Source: Kordia sp.
GTDB taxonomy: Bacteria > Bacteroidota > Bacteroidia > Flavobacteriales > Flavobacteriaceae
Direction: 5' to 3'
Length of the DNA stretch: 64,000 nucleotides
Assembly (NCBI GenBank): GCA_002733415.1
Contig: NVVR01000007.1
Coordinates: forward strand, 62,001 to 126,000
Numbering within the stretch: position 1 is the stretch's first letter; the number at the start of each line of letters is the position of its first letter. The notes beneath the pieces were generated by a model, which saw only the letters and a list, made by a program, of their open reading frames with translations, searched no databases and was not told the DNA's origin. This document shows positions 1-8,375 of this stretch, one piece after another. The position numbers were made by a program, and so were the translations under genes.

Positions 1-1371
1 ACGTACTGGAACCCTGATGGAGGTGCGATTTCGTTAGTGGCAACTACAAGAGAAATAGTCGTTGGTTTAGGGATTACAGTGAATAAGCAATTGGCTAAAT
101 ATCTTTTTGATTATAATAATTCAGGGTACGTGTCAATTGCAGAAGCGGTGAGGTTATCTAAGAATAACATTACAAATTCATTAAAAAGGGTGGTTTTTAG
201 TGTTGGTGATCCAGCGTTAAAATTAGCGATACCAAAGCCGAATATTAAGTTAACACATATAAATGATGTTGCTATTAGTGATCCTACTGCTCCCGTTTTA
301 GAGGCGTTAGGGCGAGTTGTGTTTTCAGGAGAGATTGTTGATGAGGGGGGGCAGTTAATTCCTGATTATAATGGTAAGCTTTCTACGACTATTTACGACA
401 AAAAACAAAATAGAGTTACTTTAGCTAATGATGGAACTATCGGTAATAATAATTACACGGGGGTTTTTGGTATATTGAAGTTAAATTATGAAACCTTAGG
501 AGAAATCGTTTTTAGAGGACAGGCATCTGTTGTTAACGGAAAGTTTAGATTTGAATTTGTTGTTCCGCGTGATATTTCTATTCCTGTAGGTAATGGGAAG
601 GTTAGTTTTTATGCAAAAAGAAATGGACAATTGGAAAATCAAACAGGCGTAGATACTGGAGTAAAAATAGGAGGTGTTAACGAAAATGCACCGGACGATA
701 ATTTGCCACCGACAATAGAGGCATTTATGGATGATGAAAGTTTTGTTTCAGGTGGGGTGACGGGTCAATCTCCTTTTTTGCTATTGAAACTTGGTGATGA
801 AAATGGAATTAATACAGCAAGTGGAATAGGACATGATATTACTGCGATTATGGACGGTGATGAAGCCAATCCTTTAGTTTTAAATGATTATTATGAAACT
901 AAAATTGATGATTTTACTAAAGGAAATGTAAAATATCAATATAAAGATTTAGAACCTGGTTTACATACATTGACATTAAAAGCATGGGATGTGTATAACA
1001 ACTCTATGACAACTGAAATAGAGTTTTTAGTAGTTAATGAATATGATGAGCTAGTAATTAATAGAGTATTGAATTACCCTAATCCATTTGTGAGTTATAC
1101 TGAGTTTTGGTTCAAGCACAATAGTAGTTCCGAATTAGAAGTAATGGTTCAGGTATATACTGTTTCAGGTAAATTAGTGAAAACTTTGCGAGGAAATTCT
1201 TCTTCAGGCAATAAAGGAGGAAACACTTCGTTATTTAGAGGGCTTCCTTGGGATGGAAAGGATGATTTCGGAGACAGAATAGGTAAAGGAGTTTATGTGT
1301 ATAAGCTTACTGTAAAGTCTGTTAGTACTAATAAAAAAGTGGTTAAGTATGAAAAACTTGTCATACTATAA
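1..1371 (+). CDS. porU: Type IX secretion sortase PorU, C-terminal part (5' end outside window)
   Basis: The reading frame is open from base 1, so the gene begins upstream of the window; the GTG at 37 is internal. PorU is the surface cysteine peptidase that removes C-terminal sorting signals of T9SS cargo and attaches them to the outer membrane with PorV. The first ~40 residues look like the end of a gingipain (C25) domain (YWNPDGGAISLVATTRE). Immunoglobulin-like beta segments follow. The end is a sorting-type domain with NYPNPF, a WDGKDDFG turn and a final GVYVYKL strand, which PorU proteins are known to keep. porV follows after 24 bases, the usual flavobacterial order. The catalytic Cys/His lie upstream and cannot be checked. 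Confidence 0.9.
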   Translation, partial: TYWNPDGGAISLVATTREIVVGLGITVNKQLAKYLFDYNNSGYVSIAEAVRLSKNNITNSLKRVVFSVGDPALKLAIPKPNIKLTHINDVAISDPTAPVLEALGRVVFSGEIVDEGGQLIPDYNGKLSTTIYDKKQNRVTLANDGTIGNNNYTGVFGILKLNYETLGEIVFRGQASVVNGKFRFEFVVPRDISIPVGNGKVSFYAKRNGQLENQTGVDTGVKIGGVNENAPDDNLPPTIEAFMDDESFVSGGVTGQSPFLLLKLGDENGINTASGIGHDITAIMDGDEANPLVLNDYYETKIDDFTKGNVKYQYKDLEPGLHTLTLKAWDVYNNSMTTEIEFLVVNEYDELVINRVLNYPNPFVSYTEFWFKHNSSSELEVMVQVYTVSGKLVKTLRGNSSSGNKGGNTSLFRGLPWDGKDDFGDRIGKGVYVYKLTVKSVSTNKKVVKYEKLVIL

Positions 1372-1395
1372 ATAAAAATTATATTTGCTAAAATT

Positions 1396-2643
1396 ATGAG
1401 TAAAATCAATTTAATGAAAAAATATATTATAACAATAGGGATGTTGGTGTCTTGTGTTGCTGTAAGTGCACAAACAACAATAATTACGCCTAATAATAAC
1501 GACACAAGAGTAATAACTACAGGTACTGCTTTTATGTCTATAGCAGCTGATGCGAGAGCTGCAGGTATGGCCGATCAAGGAGTAGCAACTTCTCCGGATG
1601 CATTTTCACAACAATGGAATGTTGCTAAATATGCTTTTGGGAAATCAGAACAGGGTTTTTCATTTACATATACACCGTATTTAAGGGAGTTGGTAAATGA
1701 TATTTTTTTAGGAGGGTTGACATATTATAATAAATTAGATGACAGAAGTGCGGTTTCGGCAAGTTTCAGGTATTTTAGTCTAGGAGAAATTGAGTTTAGA
1801 GAAAATGCTACTGATGTAGGTATAATTCAAAAGCCAAATGAACTAGCAGTTGATGTGGCGTATTCGTTAAAGTTGAGTGATCAATTTTCAATGGGAGTTG
1901 GTTTGAAATATATTCGATCAGATTTGAAATTAGATGCATCAGGTATTACCGGAGCAACTGATTCGGGTCCCGCTAGTTCTTTTGCGGTAGATATTGGAGG
2001 GTATTACGAATCAAAAGAAAAGGCGTATAGTAGTTTTAATGGTAAATGGCGTGGAGGTTTTTCATTGCAAAATATTGGGCCAAAAATCAAGTATGAAGAG
2101 GATGGGGCTGAGAGTTTCTTGCCAACAACCTTGCGCTTAGGTGGAGGGTTTGATTTTATTTTAGATGGAGCAAACAAAATAGGAGTTACTGTTGAGGCGG
2201 CAAAACTATTAGTCCCTACGCCGCCAGTTTATGGAACAGAGTTTATTGATAATAATGGGGATGGGGTTTTAGATGCAAATGATACGGTAGTAGAGACTAA
2301 TGTGGTGGTAGAGGGAAAAGATCCTAATGTAAACTTTACTTCAGGAATGTTTCAGTCTTTTGGAGATGCTCCAGGAGGGTTTAGTGAGGAATTAAATGAG
2401 TTTACGTATTCAGTAGGAGCGGAGTATACATATCAAGATGCTTTTGCATTTAGATTAGGGTATTTTAATGAGCACGAAACTAAAGGAGCGAGGAAATTCT
2501 TTGCTTTAGGAGCTGGGTTTAAATACAGTGTAGTGAATATTGATGTGTCGTATTTATTATCTGCATCAAAAATACCAAGCCCGTTAGAGAATACATTGCG
2601 TTTTTCTTTGTCGTTTAATTTAGGAGGAAGCGGAGATAATTAA
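1396..2643 (+). CDS. porV: Type IX secretion outer-membrane protein PorV (LptO)
   Basis: This is a FadL-like outer-membrane beta-barrel that shuttles T9SS cargo from the translocon to the PorU sortase. The protein has a cleavable signal peptide ending near VSAQ; initiation may be at 1396 or at the second ATG at 1414, which gives the more typical MKKYII signal start. The N-terminal mature region (TAFMSIAADARAAGMADQG) is the characteristic PorV opening, and alternating beta-strand segments end in an aromatic/polar C-terminus. About 415 residues fits the family. It lies 24 bases after porU and 10 bases before cdd, so the three are probably co-transcribed. Confidence 0.93.
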   Translation: MSKINLMKKYIITIGMLVSCVAVSAQTTIITPNNNDTRVITTGTAFMSIAADARAAGMADQGVATSPDAFSQQWNVAKYAFGKSEQGFSFTYTPYLRELVNDIFLGGLTYYNKLDDRSAVSASFRYFSLGEIEFRENATDVGIIQKPNELAVDVAYSLKLSDQFSMGVGLKYIRSDLKLDASGITGATDSGPASSFAVDIGGYYESKEKAYSSFNGKWRGGFSLQNIGPKIKYEEDGAESFLPTTLRLGGGFDFILDGANKIGVTVEAAKLLVPTPPVYGTEFIDNNGDGVLDANDTVVETNVVVEGKDPNVNFTSGMFQSFGDAPGGFSEELNEFTYSVGAEYTYQDAFAFRLGYFNEHETKGARKFFALGAGFKYSVVNIDVSYLLSASKIPSPLENTLRFSLSFNLGGSGDN

Positions 2644-2653
2644 TTAAAAGCAA

Positions 2654-3136
2654 ATGAAAGAGCTTACTATAAGCACAACATTTAAAATATACGAACAGCT
2701 GTCGGAACTTCCTTCAGCTGTTTTTAGTCTAATGGAATCTGCAGTTTCTGCACGAAATAATGCGTATTCGCCATATTCTAAGTTTAATGTAGGTGCTGCT
2801 TTATTATTGGATAATGGAAAAGTAGTGATTGGTTCAAATCAAGAAAATGCGGCTTATCCTTCAGGTTTATGTGCTGAGCGTGTAGCTATTTTTCAGGCAG
2901 GAGCATTGTATCCTCAGGCTAAGATCAAAACAATGGTAATTACGGCTACTTCTCAAAACCATAAAGTTGTAGACCCGATACCTCCATGTGGAGCTTGTAG
3001 GCAGTCAATAGCTGAGTATGAAATTAGGCAAAGTGATAAGATAGAAATATATTTCATGGGTGAGGAGGGAGCTATTATGAAGTCAGACTCTTTGTCGGAC
3101 TTGTTGCCGCTAATGTTTAAAAAAACACATTTGTAA
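2654..3136 (+). CDS. cdd: Cytidine deaminase
   Basis: Zinc-dependent hydrolytic deaminase converting cytidine/deoxycytidine to uridine/deoxyuridine for pyrimidine salvage. The catalytic signature is clear: CAER in place of HAE at about residue 74, supplying one zinc ligand and the proton-shuttling Glu, and PPCGACRQ at about residue 115, supplying two zinc Cys ligands. NENAAYPSGLCAERVA is typical of the homotetrameric class. The length of 160 residues fits flavobacterial members. It lies 10 bases after porV, a common flavobacterial neighbourhood with no obvious functional link to secretion. Confidence 0.93.
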   Translation: MKELTISTTFKIYEQLSELPSAVFSLMESAVSARNNAYSPYSKFNVGAALLLDNGKVVIGSNQENAAYPSGLCAERVAIFQAGALYPQAKIKTMVITATSQNHKVVDPIPPCGACRQSIAEYEIRQSDKIEIYFMGEEGAIMKSDSLSDLLPLMFKKTHL

Positions 3137-3240
3137 TACTGTTTTGTGATTAAAATATAAGAGTTAAGGAAAACAACTATTTGAAATTAATAAATAGGTA
3201 TTTTTTTTGGCAAAGTGTTTCTCGATTCATTTTGAAAGAC

Positions 3241-3248
3241 TATTTTTG
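3241..3248 (+). promoter_or_regulatory. Candidate promoter -7 element for pdhA
   Basis: TATTTTTG matches the Bacteroidota -7 consensus TAnnTTTG and lies 44 bases before the pdhA start. No convincing -33 TTTG is placed at the usual 19-21 base spacing, so this rests on a single element. Confidence 0.35.
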
Positions 3249-3291
3249 TTAACCGATTTTGAATTAACCCATAACTTCAAATTTAGAAGAG

Positions 3292-4290
3292 ATGAAAAAA
3301 ATAACTAAAGCAACGTATTTAAAATGGTATGAAGACATGCTGTTTTGGAGAAAGTTTGAAGATAAATTAGCAGCTGTATATATTCAGCAAAAAGTAAGAG
3401 GTTTCTTGCATTTGTATAATGGTCAAGAAGCTGTTTTGGCAGGTTCGTTACATGCTATGGATTTATCGAAAGATAAAATGATTACAGCTTATCGTAATCA
3501 TGTTCAGCCAATTGGTATGGGAGTAGATCCTAAAGCAATTATGGCTGAATTGTATGGTAAAGTAACTGGAACTTCTAAAGGTATGGGTGGTTCTATGCAT
3601 ATCTTCTCAAAAGAGAAAGGGTTTTACGGAGGTCATGGTATCGTCGGAGGGCAAATTCCTTTAGGAGCAGGTATGGCTTTTGGAGATAAATACCATAATA
3701 CAGGAGCTGTTTCTTTGTGTTATTTTGGCGATGGAGCTGCTCGTCAAGGGGCGTTGCATGAAACATTTAATATGGCTATGTTGTGGAAACTTCCAGTAGT
3801 GTTTATTGTTGAAAACAATGGATATGCAATGGGGACTTCAGTAGCACGTACGGCAAACCATACTGAAATATGGAAATTAGGATTAGGATATGAAATGCCT
3901 TGCCGTCCAGTAGATGGTATGGACCCTGTTGCTGTAGCAAAAGAAGTGGATATTGCTATGGAACATGCAAGAGCTGGAAATGGACCTACATTTTTAGAAA
4001 TGAAAACATATCGTTATAGAGGTCACTCTATGTCTGATGCGCAACATTATAGAACAAAGGATGAGGTAGCAGAGTACAAAAAAATAGATCCTATAACAAC
4101 TGTTAAGGCTACTATTTTAGATGAAAAATACGCTACTGAAAATCAGATAGAAGAAATTAATAAACGTGTTAAAGCTTTAGTTAATGAGTGTGAGAAATTC
4201 GCTGAAGAGTCTGCTTATCCGGAAGTACAGCAAATGTATGACATGGTTTACGAACAAAAAGATTATCCGTTTATACCTCATAAATTATAA
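3292..4290 (+). CDS. pdhA: Pyruvate dehydrogenase E1 component, alpha subunit
   Basis: Alpha subunit of the heterotetrameric E1, the thiamine-diphosphate-dependent decarboxylase of the pyruvate dehydrogenase complex. The ThDP/Mg motif runs from GDG (146-148) to NNGYAM (175-180). The phosphorylation-loop-like segment YRYRGHSMSD is conserved. The 332-residue length is normal for the split alpha type. The E2 gene starts 3 bases after the stop, so the two are surely co-transcribed. The beta subunit needed for activity is not in this window. A leader of about 155 bases separates it from cdd and contains a -7-like element. Confidence 0.94.
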   Translation: MKKITKATYLKWYEDMLFWRKFEDKLAAVYIQQKVRGFLHLYNGQEAVLAGSLHAMDLSKDKMITAYRNHVQPIGMGVDPKAIMAELYGKVTGTSKGMGGSMHIFSKEKGFYGGHGIVGGQIPLGAGMAFGDKYHNTGAVSLCYFGDGAARQGALHETFNMAMLWKLPVVFIVENNGYAMGTSVARTANHTEIWKLGLGYEMPCRPVDGMDPVAVAKEVDIAMEHARAGNGPTFLEMKTYRYRGHSMSDAQHYRTKDEVAEYKKIDPITTVKATILDEKYATENQIEEINKRVKALVNECEKFAEESAYPEVQQMYDMVYEQKDYPFIPHKL

Positions 4291-4293
4291 GAC

Positions 4294-5877
4294 ATGGCAA
4301 TAGTAATTAACATGCCCCGTTTAAGTGATACCATGACAGAAGGAGTGGTAGCAACTTGGTTAAAAAATATTGGTGATAGAATTGAAGAAGGAGATATTCT
4401 TGCTGAAATTGAAACTGACAAAGCTACAATGGAGTTCGAATCTTTTAATGAGGGAGTTTTATTGTATGTAGGAATTAAAGAAGGAGAAGCTGCTCCAGTT
4501 GATTCGTTATTAGCAATTATTGGAGAAGAAGGAGAAGATATTTCTACATTGATTTCAGGAGTAATTACTGAGGCTAAAAGAGAAAAAACTAGTGTCACTT
4601 CGAACACAGTCAAGAAGTCTAGTGCAGTTGAGATACCTGAAGGAGTTATAGTGGTAACTATGCCTCGTTTAAGTGATACAATGACGGAAGGAACTGTGGC
4701 AACATGGTTAAAGAATGTTGGAGATACCGTTAATGAAGGAGATATTCTTGCAGAAATTGAAACTGACAAAGCTACAATGGAGTTTGAATCTTTTAATGAA
4801 GGGACATTATTATATGTTGGTCTTCAGGAAGGTGAAGCAGCTCTTGTTGATAGTATTTTAGCTATCATTGGACCTAAGGGAATTGATGTAGCTGATATAG
4901 CAGCTAATTACGCAAAAGTGGAAGATGCTCCTAAAAAGGGAGTTACTATAGCAAAGGCGTCAAAACCTGTAATTGTAACAAAGGGAGAAGCGAAGGCGGT
5001 TGAAAAGAAAACTTCAACTAGCTCAGAAAGGATATTCGCATCGCCTTTAGCTAAAAAAATGGCTGAAGATAAAGGGATAGCTTTGAATAGAGTTTCTGGT
5101 TCAGGAGAAAATGGACGAATAATTAAGAAAGATATTGAAAATTACCAGCCCGCTTCAAGTGGTGTTAATTTAGGTGTTTTCGTTCCTTCTGGAGAAGAGA
5201 AAACAGAAGATGTTACCAATTCTCAAATGCGTAAAGTAATTGCGCGTAGATTAGGTGAGTCTAAGTTTACTGCACCTCATTATTACTTGAATGTTGAGTT
5301 TGATATGGAAAATGCAATTGCCTTTAGAAAGCAATTTAATTCACTTCCAGAAGTTAAAATATCTTACAATGATATTATTGTTAAAGCGTCAGCTTTAGCA
5401 TTAAAACAACATCCACAAGTGAATTCTCAATGGTTTGATGATCGTATTCAATTAAATCATCATGTGCATATAGGAGTTGCTATAGCTGTTGAAGATGGTT
5501 TGGTAGTTCCTGTAGTAGAGTTTACTAACGAAAAATCATTGCCTCAAATTGGAGCTGAAGTAAAAGACTATGCAGTAAGAGCGAGACAAAAGAAATTGAC
5601 TCCTCAAGAAATGGATGGTAGTACGTTTACTATTTCTAACTTAGGAATGTTTGGAATTGAAAGTTTTACTTCAATTATCAATGCACCTAATTCGGCGATA
5701 CTTTCAGTAGGAGCAATAGTTGAGAAACCAGTTGTAAAAGATGGTCAATTGGTTGTTGGGAATACGATGAAGTTGACTTTAGCTTGTGATCACAGAACTG
5801 TTGATGGCGCTACCGGAGCTCAATTTTTACAAACATTAAAAGGGTTTATTGAAAATCCTGTGACGATGTTAGTATAA
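4294..5877 (+). CDS. pdhC: Pyruvate dehydrogenase E2, dihydrolipoamide acetyltransferase with two lipoyl domains
   Basis: Core acetyltransferase that passes acetyl groups from E1 to CoA by swinging lipoyl arms. Order: lipoyl domain 1 (lipoyl-Lys 43 in ETDKATMEF), lipoyl domain 2 (Lys 159, same motif), linker, E1/E3-binding domain at about 248-285 (ASPLAKKMAEDKGI), then the catalytic domain from about 305 with HRTVDGATG near residue 502. The two lipoyl domains are almost identical over about 70 residues, also at DNA level, showing a recent internal duplication or gene conversion. The start is 3 bases after pdhA and a hairpin terminator follows at 5923-5952. The symbol follows flavobacterial usage; aceF is a synonym. 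Confidence 0.93.
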   Translation: MAIVINMPRLSDTMTEGVVATWLKNIGDRIEEGDILAEIETDKATMEFESFNEGVLLYVGIKEGEAAPVDSLLAIIGEEGEDISTLISGVITEAKREKTSVTSNTVKKSSAVEIPEGVIVVTMPRLSDTMTEGTVATWLKNVGDTVNEGDILAEIETDKATMEFESFNEGTLLYVGLQEGEAALVDSILAIIGPKGIDVADIAANYAKVEDAPKKGVTIAKASKPVIVTKGEAKAVEKKTSTSSERIFASPLAKKMAEDKGIALNRVSGSGENGRIIKKDIENYQPASSGVNLGVFVPSGEEKTEDVTNSQMRKVIARRLGESKFTAPHYYLNVEFDMENAIAFRKQFNSLPEVKISYNDIIVKASALALKQHPQVNSQWFDDRIQLNHHVHIGVAIAVEDGLVVPVVEFTNEKSLPQIGAEVKDYAVRARQKKLTPQEMDGSTFTISNLGMFGIESFTSIINAPNSAILSVGAIVEKPVVKDGQLVVGNTMKLTLACDHRTVDGATGAQFLQTLKGFIENPVTMLV

Positions 5878-5922
5878 TTGTCATTCCCATGGTAATGGGA
5901 GTCTCATTTTAAATATTATATA

Positions 5923-5952
5923 TCCCGTTTCAATTTTGAAGCGGGATTTTTT
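5923..5952 (+). terminator. Intrinsic terminator after the pdh operon
   Basis: TCCCGTTTC and GAAGCGGGA pair (one G-U) around the loop AATTTT and are followed by a run of seven T. It ends the pdhA-E2 transcript. A smaller inverted repeat CCCAT/ATGGG lies just upstream at 5886-5899. Confidence 0.8.
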
Positions 5953-5977
5953 TATCTTTAGAAAAAATAAAACACCA

Positions 5978-7033
5978 ATGTTTAAAAAAATAGTAGGATT
6001 AGGAATAGTAATGAGCCTTATCTCTTGTGGGGTAACTAAAGCAACTGATGATGTGGCAGAGAAACCTATTAAGGATGTGAGTCAGCCAGAAGTGGATGAG
6101 AATAATGGAACTAAAGAAGAAGTAGTTATTGGTGCTCATCTTAAAGCAAATGATAAAAAAGCTAGTGAGGTCTATCCAAATGATATGAAAACTATTGTTT
6201 CCTATTTAGCTTCCGATGCTTTAGCAGGGCGTGATACAGGTAGTGAAGGAATTGATAAAGCTGCAACTTATATAGCTGGTTATTTAAAAGAAAACGGTAT
6301 TGGTCCGTATTACTGTAGGTATAGGGATGTATTTGATGTAAATGGAAAGGAAGCGTTTAATGTTATTGGGTTGCTAGAAGGAACTGATCCTGTTTTACGT
6401 GATGAATACGTAGTTATAGGAGCGCATTACGATCATATCGGAAAAGGAAAAAAAGTAGGAGATGATGTTATTGCTAATGGAGCAAATGATAATGCTGCAG
6501 GGACAGCAGCTGTAATGCAAATGGCTAAATACTTTGCAAAGGGGAAAAAGAATAAGCGTAGTATTGTATTTGTATTATTTGCTGCCGAAGAGAAAGGTCT
6601 TTTAGGATCGAAACATTTAGCAAAACAAATGAAAGAAGCTGATAGAGATGTGTATGCAATGCTTAATTTTGAAATGATTGGTGTTCCTTTAGTAGGGAAA
6701 GACTATACGGCTTATGTTACTGGATACCATAAGTCTAATCTTGCAGAAAAAATGAATGCATATGCAAGTGCTAGTTTAACCGGGTATTTACCGCAAGCGA
6801 AACAATATCAATTATTTTCAAGATCAGATAACTATCCATTTTATACAGAATTCAATATTCCAGCACAGACTTTCTGTACGTTTGATTTTACGAATTTTGA
6901 TTACTACCATCATGTAGATGATGAAATTGATAAATTAGATTTTAATCATATGGCAACTTTTGTAAATGCATATTTACCTGCAATTGAAAAAGTAGTGAAT
7001 TCTGCCCCAAATGAAATTAGATTAAATGACTAA
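5978..7033 (+). CDS. M28 family zinc aminopeptidase lipoprotein
   Basis: Exported metallopeptidase, probably an aminopeptidase acting in the periplasm or at the outer membrane. The start is placed at 5978, because the longer frame from 5936 would begin inside the terminator hairpin and would bury the lipoprotein signal MFKKIVGLGIVMSLISCG (lipobox Cys near residue 17). M28 metal and catalytic motifs: GAHYDHIG, NGANDNAAGTAA (bridging Asp), AAEEKGLLGS (catalytic Glu and metal Glu) and a final HHVDDEIDKL His. It overlaps the next gene by 8 bases, suggesting translational coupling. The substrate is unknown. Confidence 0.88.
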   Translation: MFKKIVGLGIVMSLISCGVTKATDDVAEKPIKDVSQPEVDENNGTKEEVVIGAHLKANDKKASEVYPNDMKTIVSYLASDALAGRDTGSEGIDKAATYIAGYLKENGIGPYYCRYRDVFDVNGKEAFNVIGLLEGTDPVLRDEYVVIGAHYDHIGKGKKVGDDVIANGANDNAAGTAAVMQMAKYFAKGKKNKRSIVFVLFAAEEKGLLGSKHLAKQMKEADRDVYAMLNFEMIGVPLVGKDYTAYVTGYHKSNLAEKMNAYASASLTGYLPQAKQYQLFSRSDNYPFYTEFNIPAQTFCTFDFTNFDYYHHVDDEIDKLDFNHMATFVNAYLPAIEKVVNSAPNEIRLND

Positions 7034-7712
7034 AAATATAATAATTACAGGAACCAGTAGAGGGATAGGATTTGAATTAGTGAAATTGTTTGCTGAGGCT
7101 GGTCATCAAGTATTAAGTTTGTCAAGAAATAGCAATCCTATTTCTGATTTAAACTTGAAAAATGTTACGGCATTGTCGTTCGATTTATCTGTTGATACTG
7201 ATTATAAAAAAGTGTCAAATTTTGTTTCAGGCAACTGGGGTAATAAAGTAGATGTACTTATTAATAATGCTGGACTATTGATTAACAAAGCTTTTCAGGA
7301 AATATCAAAACAAGATTGGTTAAAAGTATATGAGGTAAATGTTTTTGGAGTAGCTGAACTGACTAAAACGGTATTACCTTTTATGAGTTTAGGAAGTCAT
7401 GTTGTTACTGTTAGCTCTATGGGAGGAATTCAAGGCTCAATGAAATTCCCCGGTTTGGCGGCGTATAGTTCTAGTAAAGGAGCGGTTATTACATTGTCGG
7501 AAGTTTTAGCAGAAGAATATAAAGAACAGCAAATTGCGTTTAATGTACTAGCTTTGGGAGCGGTACAAACAGAAATGCTTGAAGAAGCATTTCCTGGTTA
7601 TGAAGCGCCTCTCAAGGCTATTGAGATGGCGAATTATATTTATGATTTCTCACTTAGTGGGAACAAGTACTATAACGGAAAAGTATTAGAAGTGTCAAGT
7701 ACAACGCCATAA
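7026..7712 (+). CDS. Short-chain dehydrogenase/reductase
   Basis: Cytosolic NAD(P)-dependent oxidoreductase of the classical SDR family; substrate not predictable. The nucleotide-binding glycine motif TGTSRGIG is at residues 8-15, NNAG at about 83, the catalytic Ser lies in VTVSSMGG, and the YSSSK motif supplies Tyr and Lys. The length of 228 residues is slightly short but complete. Its ATG lies inside the end of the M28 gene (8-base overlap), and the SprT-like gene begins 3 bases after it, so a three-gene operon is likely. Confidence 0.88.
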   Translation: MTKNIIITGTSRGIGFELVKLFAEAGHQVLSLSRNSNPISDLNLKNVTALSFDLSVDTDYKKVSNFVSGNWGNKVDVLINNAGLLINKAFQEISKQDWLKVYEVNVFGVAELTKTVLPFMSLGSHVVTVSSMGGIQGSMKFPGLAAYSSSKGAVITLSEVLAEEYKEQQIAFNVLALGAVQTEMLEEAFPGYEAPLKAIEMANYIYDFSLSGNKYYNGKVLEVSSTTP

Positions 7713-7715
7713 GTT

Positions 7716-8309
7716 ATGGAAGAAATTCTATTAAAATACCTGCCCGATCGTGCAGTCCCAACAGTTTTTGAGTTAATCAAAAACAATAATGTTAGCTTAA
7801 AAATAGTAAGTGAACGAGTTACCAAACATGGTGATTACAGGCGTACATCTGATGGAAAACATCAAATAACGGTAAATTCAAATTTGAATATCTACCGTTT
7901 TTTAATGACTCTGGTTCATGAAATCGCACATTTAATAGCTATTGAAAAGTACGGTAGAAGTATTAAACCGCATGGAGTGGAGTGGAAGTATACTTTTCAA
8001 CAATTAATGTTGCCGTTTATAAATCCATCCGTTTTTCCAAGTCAATTATTACCTGATATCGCAAATCATTTTAAAAATCCGAGAGCAAGTAGCGATACTG
8101 ATGCTAAATTATCGGTATTATTAAAACAATTCGATGAGAAAACAGATAAAAATTATATTTTTGAAATACCTTTAGGAAGTACATTTCGTATTCATAACGG
8201 AAAAGTATTTAAGAAAGGAAACAGACGCATTAAGCGTTATGAATGTATGGAGTTGAGTTCCGGTAGAGTGTACCTGTTTCAGCCTAATGCGGAGATAGAG
8301 TTGCTATAA
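7716..8309 (+). CDS. SprT-like zinc metalloprotease domain protein
   Basis: A SprT-like domain with the zinc motif HEIAHLIA (about residues 68-75) and a downstream His in KPHGVEWK. In eukaryotic SPRTN this fold degrades DNA-protein crosslinks; the role in Bacteroidota is not established. The C-terminal third contains a small basic, Arg/Lys-rich segment (KKGNRRIKRYEC) where the family often carries a zinc-ribbon or beta hairpin, here with a single Cys. It starts 3 bases after the SDR stop. Confidence 0.82.
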   Translation: MEEILLKYLPDRAVPTVFELIKNNNVSLKIVSERVTKHGDYRRTSDGKHQITVNSNLNIYRFLMTLVHEIAHLIAIEKYGRSIKPHGVEWKYTFQQLMLPFINPSVFPSQLLPDIANHFKNPRASSDTDAKLSVLLKQFDEKTDKNYIFEIPLGSTFRIHNGKVFKKGNRRIKRYECMELSSGRVYLFQPNAEIELL

Positions 8310-8341
8310 GCAAATTAAAGAATAAAAATAAAAATTTAAGT

Positions 8342-8361
8342 TTCCCTTTTACAAGGGAAAG
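8342..8361. repeat. Short palindromic repeat TTTCCCTT...AAGGGAAA
   Basis: Perfect 8-base arms around a 4-base centre immediately before manC. A close relative (ATTCCCTTTTTCAAGGGAAT) lies before obg at 49856-49875, and a weaker one at 5885-5900. It may be a dispersed REP-like element of this genome or a transcript hairpin. Confidence 0.5.
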
Positions 8362-8375
8362 ACAAAGAACTGTCT

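Noticed and set aside
1293-1505. Minus-strand hydrophobic frame across the porU-porV junction
   Set aside because: Overlaps two certain genes and has no independent support.
4278-4769. Minus-strand 163-codon frame
   Set aside because: It lies wholly inside the E2 gene and arises from the two repeated lipoyl domains; shadow.
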